Below are positions 46,658-56,338 of a stretch of 64,000 bases of DNA, piece after piece. Each line of letters starts with the position of its first letter. Positions within the stretch are counted from its first letter, which is position 1. Where the stretch lies: positions 1-64,000 of the forward strand of contig MU405367.1 in assembly GCA_022836615.1 (NCBI GenBank). The letters run 5' to 3'. The notes beneath the pieces are model-generated. The model did no database searches. It was not told the DNA's origin and saw only the letters and a program-made list of their open reading frames with translations. The position numbers and the translations under genes were made by a program. The DNA comes from Annulohypoxylon bovei var. microspora (Eukaryota; Ascomycota; Sordariomycetes; Xylariales; Hypoxylaceae).

Positions 46658-48210
46658 ATGGCTACGAAATCAATTGATGCCGCATCTCTGGCAGAAAGAC
46701 TAGAGAACTTGGTCAACGATATCCGCAGCAACTCTTCCCTGGTGAAAGATGAAGACCGCTACAAGCTGTCCGAGGCAGCTAGAAAGCTAAGCTGGGAACT
46801 GGAGGCACCGGGAGACACTGTTCATAGGGTTATATGGGGAGTAAGCTGTACCATGATTCATTGTTCAGAACTATGCTAACAATATATACAACTAGCCACT
46901 ACAACTTCCTCTGGCCAATATCGGCATTGAGACACGGCTCTTTGAGATCATGTCAGAAATTGATGGCACTTCTACGAATGCACAGCTGGCAGAAAAAATC
47001 AACGTTGACCCTACCCTGCTAAGTAAGTTTGATATAAACTGTGTAGGTAGATGACTTAGCTTATCTGAATTAGAGCGACTGTTACGGTACTATCAGTCTT
47101 TTGGATTTGTCACCCAGCCAAGCGACGATGCTTATGGCGCCAACAATGTGACAAAAGCCATGGCAACTCTCGGCGCGCGCGTGGGAATTCCCGTTTTGTG
47201 AGCAACCCGACGGAAATCTATTAAATACAAAGCTAACGTATCAAACAGCTTGCAAATGTTTACCCCTATATTCAACGCTCTTCCAGAGTTCCTCCGTGAG
47301 ACTGGATATACCCACGTTGCGGACATAAACAATTGTCCCTTGAATGTCATCCATTCTAAGAACGAGACGTTTTGGTCATGGCTTCAGAAAGATCCTCCGC
47401 AGATGGAGCGGTTCCTTACGTGGACGCAATGCTTCCGATATGACCTCCCTACTCTTTTCGATACATTTGATATCAAGAGTGAAATAGCCCAAGGCTCAAC
47501 CGATTCAACCATCCTATTTGTTGATGTTGCTGGAGCCATGGGCCATCAGTCTATCGCACTGAAGAAAAGGTATCCTGAACTATCTGGCCGAATCATCCTT
47601 CAAGATCGGCCAGAAGTCATTGAACAGGTACGAACATCATTGCTTTAGTCTGTTAGAACGCTGGTTCTTGTGTGCCCCCTTTTCTCTGCAATCAGTGTAT
47701 TACTTTCTGTACTTCCAAAGACAATACGGTTAGAAATACCACAGGAAATTTGACACTTGAATAGGTCAAATCGAGTCCACTTCCCGGGTTCGAGGGTATC
47801 GAGGCAGAAGCCCATGATATACTGAAGCCACAACCTATCAAAGGTAAGCCCCCTGAGCTATAGTAGGTCCTGTATAATGAGTAACTTGTATTATAGGTGC
47901 TCGGGCGTACTACTTGCGCAACATCCTTCATAATTGGCCTGACGACAAGTGTGTTGAGATCCTGAAGAACATCAAGTCTGGAATGACGAAAGAGTCCAAA
48001 GTTTTGATCGATGACATGGTACTCCCAGAAAGTGGTGCGCACTGGAGAGTTACTCAGTTCGATCTTACGATGTACGCTTATTTTGGCGCCATGGAAAGAT
48101 CGTATGCTGAGTGGCAGGTGCTTCTTGACAAGGCAGGGCTAAAAGCCCTGAAGGTGCACGAGTACACCAACCAGCTTCACGAGGCGGTGATCGTGGCGGT
48201 CTCTAAGTAG
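46658..48210 (+). CDS. SAM-dependent O-methyltransferase (family 2)
   Basis: Six exons: 46658-46840, 46896-47022, 47074-47197, 47249-47627, 47765-47843, 47897-48210 (401 aa), phases consistent. The N-terminal half is the helical winged-helix dimerisation region (LANIGIETRLFEIMSEIDG, LLRYYQSFGFV). The SAM site is residues 234-244 (LFVDVAGAMGH), and the catalytic His309 lies in LRNILHNWPDDKC. DDMVLPE and MYAYFGAMERSYAEWQVLLDKAGL complete the fold. Most relatives have DVGGG at the glycine loop; here it is DVAGA. Such enzymes methylate phenolic natural products, but no polyketide synthase or other biosynthetic gene lies nearby, so the substrate is unknown. Intron 4 is 137 nt. Confidence 0.9.
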
Positions 48211-49007
48211 TTGATCGGGTAATATTTCAACAAGATTTCTTGTTTGCTGTCGGAATAGGGGGGAACCCCTTTATGAGCCTTGTGTGACAGTGTGTTATTT
48301 AGGTAGGTACCTAGGTATCTTGAAACCCTGCGGCTTAAGTCTAAATTCGACTACTTTACATTAAATATGAAGCTAGTCTTATGTAGCAGATAGGTAATTA
48401 TATGGGAGAACGGAATTATAGAAACACTCTTTCGTAGGTACGCGATAAACTAGGTACGCTAAGACACAACCTGCAAGTGAAGAGATATTTTCCATACATT
48501 CAACGCAACGAATAAAATGAGACATTAAATAAATATTTTATGTAAAAGCGCTTTAGTTGGAAAAACTTGACGTGAATGGAGTATCATGATCAAGCCACGC
48601 CTCACTATACTAAAGGGACCACGTGGTCATCTTCCAGCCAACCCCATACTTCCATAAACATTAATCCATTTGCCACTGAAATGCCGTGCTATTCTCCCAC
48701 CAAACATACCTAATATGTAGGTACCATAGCGGGAAAAGGTGTGTTGTAATAATGATTTTATTTTTAAAACCATTTTGACTTTAAAATCATTTTTACCTTT
48801 CCATGTACCCTCCCATACAAACTGTATAGGGGAGTACATACTTACGATATACCGATTTTAAAGATCAGAATGATTTTCAAACCCAGAATCATTACTTCGA
48901 GTAAAACCATTTTACTCCCCTTTTACCACCTTTACAAGCCCTCTTACAAAAAACTTAGAAATTTTTTCTCTCGTTTCCTTGGTTACCTGCCATCAACACC
49001 CACACCT

Positions 49008-49008
<1 letters not shown>

Positions 49009-49050
<42 letters not shown>

Positions 49051-49135
49051 CAACAGCAGCTACAACAACAGCAGCTACAACACGGGCTACAACAGCAAAA
49101 AAACCCACATGCACAGCAGCAACAGCAACACTTAA
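49009..49135. repeat. CAG/CAA microsatellite
   Basis: About 11 uninterrupted CAG units, then mixed CAA/CAG/CTA triplets. Translated, it gives polyglutamine or polyalanine ORFs, but no conserved flanks, so it is treated as non-coding. Confidence 0.9.
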
Positions 49136-49181
49136 AGAAAAAAAACTTAGAATTTATTTTTTATTTTCTTTTACCTTTTAC

Positions 49182-49280
49182 ATCCACACATCCATCCATC
49201 CATCCATCCATTTACACATCCGCACATCCGCACATCCACACACCCACACACCTACACACCCACACACCCACACAACAACA
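49182..49280. repeat. CATC tetranucleotide and CACAT/CACC repeats
   Basis: (CATC)n at about 49190-49211 followed by CACATCCG and CACACCCA units. Simple sequence DNA continuing the microsatellite cluster. Confidence 0.85.
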
Positions 49281-49312
49281 TCGTCAACATCATTGTCGTG
49301 CCAAGCTTACTA

Positions 49313-49486
49313 GATCAGTAGATAGATGCGTAGCAATAGATCAGTAGATGCGTAGCAGTAGATCAGTAGATGCGTAGCAATAGATCAGTAAATCAGTAAA
49401 CCAGTAAACCAGTAAACCAGTAAACCAGTAAACCAGTAAACCAGTAAACCAGTAGACCAGTAGACCAGTAGACCAGTAGGCCAGTA
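49313..49486. repeat. Nested minisatellite (22-bp and 8-bp units)
   Basis: First, three to four copies of a 22-bp unit containing AGATCAGTAGATGCGTAGCA (49313-49390). Then about eleven copies of the 8-mer AGTAAACC drifting to AGTAGACC (49396-49486). The shared AGTA core suggests the two arrays arose from each other. Confidence 0.88.
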
Positions 49487-50571
49487 GATTTGTAGACTTG
49501 TAAACTTGTAAACTTGTACATGGGTGGCTAGGTGGTAAATAGCAGGGAGGGTGATGAGAAAAGTAGAAAATGATTTTATAATATAAAACGATTTCCTGTT
49601 ATAAAATGATTTTTTGTTAAAAATGATTTTGACCCTAAAACGCTTAGAAAACGAGTCAACCTTAGTTATAATTTAGGCACGTTTTATAATATGGAATCAT
49701 TTTTCGAAACCACCTTTTGCCGCTACGGTAGACATATCCATTTAGCTGGCAAGAATCGTCACCGCCCCCACCCTGTAATTTATAACATTTGATACGTAAG
49801 GTTTTTATATAAAGTAAGACGAAGTGGTTGGTTCTATATCATATTAGCTAGATAGTCATGTAATATTCGTTATCCAGAATATTGGGTTGATTATTGAGTT
49901 GTTAATACTAGGTAGAACTGATGCCCCATCCACGTCAGTCTGAAAGGACAGCGCTTCATAGACAGAAAGTTAAATTAGAGCCTCATTTGCTTTAGTTGGA
50001 AATTGGCATGATGCACTTTACGTGTCGCAATCCTTATTCGAATAATATTCCCTTAGCGTTTTAATTTGTCCGTTATTTTCGCAGTTAAGTACTTAGGTTA
50101 AGTGCTTTTTTTTATACATCCCCTTAACCATGAAAAAATATATATCCCCTTAAAAATGTGTTAATTTACCTAACTAAGATAATTGAAAATGTATTCGCAC
50201 ATATAATTATGCTTGTAATACTTACTTACCTAGATAAGTAGGCATTTACCTAGTAGGTAGGTAATTAGGTACTTGGGTTCCATTTTCCAACACGTATTTT
50301 ACAAATGGCGAACATTAAACTCTAATAAGTAACCACCTAAGTACACAGCTGTTAAGAGTATGAAAACTGAAAAGTCGCTTGCTGAATCATATTGGTAAAA
50401 TCTATTGAAATGCTGGAGTGAAATTCATACACCCATGTCCGTTATGTATTCCGGCATCCTTGAACCTTTAGGTAGGTAGTTACTATCCATCGGTGTGACT
50501 GTTTAGAAATCTAACATAAACTGAAGTTGTTGCAACTTAGGTAATTTTTATACATGTGTTTGACTCGTAGT

Positions 50572-51030
50572 TTAGAAACACATTGTAAGCTCAGCCTGGT
50601 TAGTTAGACAAAGTAATTTCATTTTCTTCGCGAGTTTCGATCGGGCCTTACCTTCGTGAGCTTTCTTGGAATCGATATCGAATAGTTATCGTTTCTGAGC
50701 TGTGCAGTATGTCAGCGATATAATATTACCAATACACACGATTTAAGAGATTACCTTCACTCTGTAGTTATCGTCAAACTTAGCCCGTAATAACTGAACA
50801 AGTTTTGTTGGGTTGACAAGACACCCGGGGACTCTGTATTCAGTCAGGTACGTTGTATAGTTATCCCCTAGACGTGAAACTTGGTCAAGTTCGTTGGTGG
50901 CCTCCGATATTGGGTTCATCTTAGGTTGTGACGTCAAATCCATCTCCAAAACTATACTGGAATGAGAATAATGTATGGACTTGTTGACGACGAAGTAAGG
51001 GTAGCTTGATTTATATAGACCATTGTTCAA
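50572..51030 (-). CDS. Small protein of unknown family, paralogue of the gene at 55157
   Basis: Exons 51030-50755, 50699-50652 and 50595-50572 give 115 aa, all in phase 0, with introns of 55-56 nt (second branch point CTAAC). No signal peptide. The C-terminal part, LLRAKFDDNYRVK, then intron, then LRNDNYSISIPRKLTK, matches the gene at 55157-55503 (ADKYTLK, intron, LRNGRWVIWAPRKL) in sequence and in intron position. The start is uncertain: MDLTSQPK (30th codon) may be the true N-terminus. Family unrecognised, function unknown. Confidence 0.55.
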
Positions 51031-52380
51031 CGTTGTATGATCATAAACATCACGCTATAGATACGAGATATATATTAGTTCGATAATACGTGCAGCCTCG
51101 GCATAAGCCACGATTCAAAAGATTATATAAGCAAACCACAGATTAATGTTTTAAACTCAGCATCACTTTCCTTTTTCTTATGGTCATTTTTCCGATAGCC
51201 AAGGCTAAGAACATCAATATAATGTAGGTACTTAGGCACTGCCAACGCATCACTGCACCTACATACATGTATGTTCCAGTGTAACACGCACCTCCCCTTC
51301 CCCGCTTACCTATCAAATACCCCGTTAGCTATGTGCGTACTAAAACTGACAAATCAGGACTCAACATAAAATTTATTAATATTACTATAGAAATATGAAA
51401 TGAGTACTTCAACAAACTTTTAAGTCTTAGGTTTAAGGCATGGGCTATATGTTAACCTTGACCTAGGTATTTAAAACGATCTAATTCAAGTTTGTGTCAC
51501 AAATGTAGGTAGACTTTAGCGCCCTAGGAGGATGTTGTATCTGACTGTACTTACACTGCTGATCTCATCTCAGCTCTACAACGGAGGCTGTATTTCAGAA
51601 AAGCAATGTTGTGGCGTACTGTTGAAATATGGCTAAGGATCGGATCTGTCGGCTAAAGGGGTATTTTCTCCGAGGCGGCATCTGTGGTGTGTAGTACAAC
51701 GTAGGTACATTCCCCTCACTCGTTATTCAAAGAGTTGACTTTTGGATGCTTATTTAAAAGGAGAAAACTGGTATAGAGATACCAAGAGACTGATGGCTTC
51801 AGAAAGGATTTATTTGTTCTTTAAAGTCACTTTTTGAGAAGATAAAGTCTAATGTTAGCCTCTGTTGCATGGCTTTTCCCACCCTCCTTACTCACCGAAA
51901 AGTGTAACAAAGGTCATTCAAAATAGAACCTGAAGGTGTAAGGCTGAGCGTATGAAGCTGAATGTTCTGGATTCTATTTTTTTCTATGCGCATATAATGG
52001 ATGTTAGTGTGGTTGCTGCCTACGTTGCCTTAAATATTAGATGCCTTGATCTTCGGCTGCCTCCTTTGTATGCTCTATGTATGGGCTGTAGGTATATAAG
52101 TATCTACTATGAAAGCCACCATTGCCTGTAATTCGGTGGCTGTGATTAAAGATCAAATTTCTCTTCTAAGTACATTAATCAATCGTTACTATCATAGCAG
52201 AGATACGCATAGATTTCGATCTAAGAACCTATTAATTACCTACTGCTGCCCATGGGCTATAAACGAACGAGGCCAATGATCCAAGATACATGCTCGAAGT
52301 AAGCCATATATTGTAACCTTTTTTCATCTTTATTTTTCATAAGTCACTCGGTAATCTAATACTGACTCCTTGTAACCTAG
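51031..52380. other. AT-rich spacer
   Basis: No gene supported. GACCTAGGTATT near 51470. Exons upstream of the kinase-like gene could exist here but none was convincing. Confidence 0.45.
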
Positions 52381-54154
52381 ATGAGCAACCATTCTAATGA
52401 GCAAAGTGGGATTGGTTATGCACGCAAGCATGAAAAATGCCACGACCGTGGTAATCATTATCGGCTGAATAATCCAAGCCTCAGTATTCAAACTGGATCA
52501 GCTCCTCAAGAACCGGGTGATCTAAATGACGCGTTGTGGGCCGCGAAAGTTTCTTACTCTTGCAAGCCCGCTCATCGTTTCATACCTCTGGATAAGCTTG
52601 GTTTAGCTAGGAATCGGAGACTTGCCAAACAAGCCCTCCAGGAAAGCAATATTCCCGAAGAGCGAATAAGCCCTCTGTTGGGAAAAATATGTGCTGATGA
52701 GTCTGCATCGGGCAACCATTCATTCTTCAGGATCTTCACGATTTTGGTACTGTGTGAGAGATCTGCATATATTGAAAAGTTTATTGAGCATGACGTCGAT
52801 GATTCTTGTCTTCCTCTGCCAATAGTGGAATGGAAAAATGGTACCATTATAGCTTCACCTTTACAGCATAAGCACGAGCGCCAACTCAGCGAAGAAAAAT
52901 TGAACAATCTTTTCGAAAACCGGGCTGACTGGAGGCCAAACGCTCTAAAGGACTTCAATGACTATCAGTGGTGGACCATTGCCCCCTTCTTTAATCGGCC
53001 CAAAGACATTATTCCTCACTATCTCCTAGAAGCTGATGATAGGCTTCCGTTTACGGAGAAAAAAAACAAAATCGAACTTGACATGAATACAATGGATCAA
53101 GATGTCAGGGATCTAGTGCTGCAAGGAGGTTTCGGTGACGTTTTCATAGTAAAACTACATCCGTCACATTACAGCTTTCACGATCAACCGGTAGGTTGTA
53201 ACGCCATGTCATGTTTGATTCTGAATGCTAAACTTGTAATAGTATAGTGATGGCTCGCATTCATTCGCACTTAAGTGTCTGAAATCTCGGAACGAGTCCG
53301 AGTTCACGTCGGAGGTCGATGCACTAAGAAAATACAATTATAGCATTGATAAACACCTGATCCCGCTGTTAGCTACGATTGAGAAAGATGACGAAGCTGG
53401 AAAGTTTTACATGCTATTTCCAAAAGCTAACGGTGACTTACGGTACTTTTGGGAAACCCAGTTCAGCAGAAGTTCAGATCCTTCATTAATACCTTGGATG
53501 GCCAAGCAGTGTGTTGGGATTGCACAAGCACTTTCCACACTCCACAAAGACCAAAACAAGGACAATGGGCAGGATTTCCCTATATATGGTCGTCATGGAG
53601 ACATAAAAGCTGGTAATATTCTGTGGTTCGCTAAACCAGACACTCCAGGTCCTGCCGGATGGTGCCTGGTCCTCTCCGATTTTGGGTTAACTACGTTCCA
53701 TCGCTCAATATCGATTTCCGTCCAGACTGCAAGCAAACTCAACAGAACTGTGACTTACCAAGCCCCCGAGTTTGAGCTCGTGGGGAAAAAAGTATCCAGG
53801 AAATCAGATATCTGGGCCCTCGGGTGCACGTACCTGGACTTCATCACCTGCTACATTTTGGACTATGGCGCTGTAGACCAAGAATTCCCCAGCTTTCGAG
53901 GGGCACCCGACAAAAACCTTGCAAACGTAAACGAGGATAAATTCTATCTCGTGACCGACGATGGTCTCAGTGCTGAGCTGAAGCCAACTGTGAAAAAGTG
54001 GATCTCTGGACTTCGTCAGCATCCGAAGTGCTCTCAATATCTTGGCAAGTTCCTCGCCTTTATTGAGGAGCGCATGTTGTGTATTGAGTTGGGGAGCCGT
54101 CCGACAGCGTCCGAGGTTGCCAATACTCTAAAGGGTTTCCTAAAGGCGTTATAA
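52381..54154 (+). CDS. Orphan protein kinase-like gene with long N-terminal region
   Basis: Exons 52381-53190 and 53243-54154 (573 aa); the 52-nt intron uses GTAGGT and AATAG. Residues 1-235 have no recognised domain. The kinase domain follows: Gly loop QGGFGDVF (about 248-255), Lys281 (FALKCLK), catalytic loop YGRHGDIKAGNIL with Asp390, DFG at 416-418, YQAPEF and SDIWALGC. The HGD in place of HRD makes it a non-RD kinase, a common pattern in expanded fungal kinase families. All catalytic residues are present, so activity is plausible; substrate unknown. It sits in an accessory stretch next to repeats and may belong to a lineage-specific family. Confidence 0.85.
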
Positions 54155-54305
54155 TGAATAATCTACGGCAAGGAAAATAAAGAATTGGGAGGCTGTTTGA
54201 CTTACTCATTTTACTGACTACCTACCTAGGAATTCTGGGATTGTACTTAGGTTAGAGTGTTCGTTTATAGGTGTTGCGACTAGAGGGCGTTAAATAGGGG
54301 ATAGA

Positions 54306-54961
54306 TACCTAGGCGGGCCGTCCTAATACACGGTGTCTTCATACCTAAACCACGGTGTCCACTTATTAGTTTCTAATAATAGTCATGTAGTGGGTATACT
54401 TCAGTTAAGGTACAAAGCCCTTACTAAATCATGTACCTTTTCTACTTGAAGTCTGTCATTATTTACACGATGGATAACTTACCACTTTTCGTCGGCGACG
54501 ACGAGCTTTACAATGAGATTCCTAATACAGTCAATACAACACCTGAAAACCCTGCCACTAAGCCTTCGAACTAGCTTATCGACGATCCCTTGGCACCACT
54601 AGAAAGTAAGGTATAAAACAACCAAGATGAAGCTATTTAAGACCTTTCTGACGCTACCGAAACTGCTGAGATTACTGTTATACCTAAGCGACTATGCAAA
54701 GTAGGGCGACCAATGGATTAATCCTTCTTTACACAGTTTTAGCGGCGCCGGCGGCTGCTACAAGGCCAAAAGGGGTTGTTAGGGGGCGACAGCAAGGTTA
54801 GCGATAGGTTGAAATTTCCAGGTAGAAAAGGTACAAGATTTAATAAGGGCTTTGTACCTTAATTTAAGTATACCCACTATATGACTATTATTAGAAACTA
54901 ATAAGTGGACACCGTGGTTTAGGTATGAAGACACCGTGTATTAGGACGGGCCGTACCTAGG
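54306..54961. mobile_element. 640-bp MITE-like foldback element with 8-bp TSD (hAT-like)
   Basis: Terminal inverted repeats of 132 bp at 54314-54445 and 54822-54953 align without gaps and differ at about six positions (read by eye). Outer ends start CGG[G/C]CCGTCCTAAT. The 8-bp TACCTAGG directly flanks both ends (54306-54313, 54954-54961), the size expected for hAT superfamily insertions. The internal 376 bp is unique and holds a stop-riddled reading frame (54470-54721). Too small to encode a transposase, hence non-autonomous. Caution: TACCTAGG is itself a common word in this genome, so the duplication may be partly coincidental. Confidence 0.88.
54470..54721 (+). pseudogene. Decayed ORF inside the MITE
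   Basis: An 84-codon frame from ATG (MDNLPLFVGDDELYNEIP...) to TAA reads as protein-like sequence but carries three earlier stops: TAG, TAA, TAA. Each could come from CAG or CAA by a single C-to-T change, as repeat-induced point mutation would produce. Ending ITVIPKRLCKVGRPMD. Possibly the N-terminal remnant of the parent transposase or a captured exon. Confidence 0.45.
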
Positions 54962-55156
54962 TAAACTTGAGTCATCACATTCGTATAGAGTCAACTGGAG
55001 TTGGTTAGATTTGGTTAAGAGAGGCCGAATCGTAGCTAGAAGAAAGACAATGACATTTCATTCCACAAAAGCCCCTAAAATAACCCCTAAATGTCACTCA
55101 AAATGAATGTTGACCCCCGATACCTCATTTTGATGCATCCAACCTTCATATAAAGA

Positions 55157-55503
55157 CTAAGGTCGATAGTGCACGCGTGCGATGCTTTCGATTTTGGATT
55201 GATCCATCTTTAAACAGTTAACATTCCGTTCTATGCCATTATATTTGTTAATGCGCTCGCGTACATCATTCAGCTTCCTAGGTGCCCAGATGACCCAACG
55301 GCCATTGCGAAGCTAGAAATAATCAGTTAGCTCTGTTTGATAAAGCCCTGGAAGTACTTAGGTAGGTACGTACTTTAAGAGTGTACTTATCGGCTCCAAG
55401 GAGTTCGTCTAAGCCTTGCTTGACGCCGTGGCCGTCTTTGTACGCATGTCTCAGGACTGAATTGACCCAGTCCGATGGATAAGGTAGATTCTTTTTACGG
55501 TTT
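55157..55503 (-). pseudogene. Fragment of the same small-protein family as 50572-51030
   Basis: Two minus-strand exons, 55503-55374 and 55312-55157, join in phase 0 (donor GTACGT, acceptor TTCTAG). They encode ...NRKKNLPYPSDWVNSVLRHAYKDG.., LDELLGADKYTLK, then LRNGRWVIWAPRKLNDVRERI and a tail to TAG. An acceptor (TTTTTCAG) precedes the first exon in a phase requiring an upstream exon, and I could not find one before the 204-bp MITE at 55720. The 5' portion is therefore missing, disrupted or unrecognised. Could alternatively be an intact gene with an undetected first exon. Confidence 0.5.
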
Positions 55504-56338
55504 CTGAAAAACATGGTTACTGGGGTACCTAACTACATGTATCTTAGAAGAACAAGGCAGACAGCGAGGTTGATTTTCTTTTTTTATAACCAGCACATCG
55601 TTGACTGGAATTCCCCGATACTCTTTTACATGGTGTTGGGATGCAGGCCCCTCCCCAATACAACCCTTAAATCGCACATGAGACTTTATCATTTCATGCA
55701 TTACTCCGGTTGGCGCGGGCAGAATGGAGTCAGATTAAGTGTCCCATGTGCTAATGTTACTGTATTGGACTGTGCACAAGAATATCCCCTGGGTTACACA
55801 ACCGGCATGTACAGCGGGCTATAGCACGTGTTAGTTACCTATATGGGTAAGTAGGGGATAGTTCTACACACAGTCCAATACAGTAACATTAGCACATGGG
55901 ACACTTAATCTGACTCCATTCTGCGTGGGGTAGCATCTTGCTTATTCTAATTTGCTAGGTAGTTACATGGAGTTGATTGGCCACTCATTACTCCATGACA
56001 GCAGAGAAAGGCGATGCGAGAAAACCCCAACCGGATGGACCAACCATGAACTGCAGCCCATGGCATGATATCAACGCATTGCTGCCCGAACGAATTATAC
56101 AATTGCCGACTGCATCGGCTACGATCAAGATGAGGCTCTTCGGGATATGACCGGTTCTACCGGGCTGGAAAGCCAGCCCACCTTAAAGGCCTGAGTGCCA
56201 AAACCAGCGTCGCACTTGAACGTGCGTTTAGTACCTAGTTTGACCGGGTACATAATAAACTCTATTGCTCACATTGCAATTAGGGATAAGAAGCCGTGGC
56301 ACCGGTTTCTACTAAGTGATAGCGTCAAGACAACCGAG
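55504..56338. other. Spacer with 204-bp MITE and unresolved 5' exons
   Basis: Between the small-protein fragment and the CorA-like gene. A protein-like frame (AARTNYTIADCIGYDQDEALRDM..) at about 56070-56190 on the plus strand could be an upstream exon of the CorA-like gene or a relic. It ends at a TGA and does not splice in phase. Confidence 0.35.
55720..55923. mobile_element. 204-bp foldback MITE, 55-bp perfect TIRs
   Basis: CAGAATGGAGTCAGATTAAG and following bases at 55720-55774 are matched exactly, in reverse complement, at 55869-55923. Similarity continues imperfectly inward (ATATCCCCT against CTATCCCCT), leaving almost no unique centre. Termini begin CAG, common in hAT and other DNA transposons. 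No clear target-site duplication is visible, so the superfamily is undetermined. Confidence 0.88.

Larger units (their letters stand above)
48211..50571. other. Low-complexity, AT-rich repeat region
   Basis: No gene is supported. The tandem repeats at 49009-49486 are listed separately. Weakly complementary AT-rich arms resembling AAAATCATTTTTA occur at about 48775-48800 and 49595-49640, so the whole segment could be an old foldback structure, which is uncertain. Confidence 0.5.
54155..55156. other. Spacer containing the 640-bp foldback element
   Basis: No host gene. Outside the element (54306-54961) the spacer holds CTACCTACCTAGG at 54217-54229 and plain AT-rich sequence. Confidence 0.5.

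Noticed and set aside
48870..49347. Overlapping ORFs with polyglutamine/polyalanine and His/Thr runs
   Set aside because: They are translations of the CAG and CATC microsatellites; flanking codons show no conserved domain and two frames are equally open.
49313..49486. CRISPR-like array
   Set aside because: No unique spacers between units; direct tandem repeats in a eukaryotic genome.
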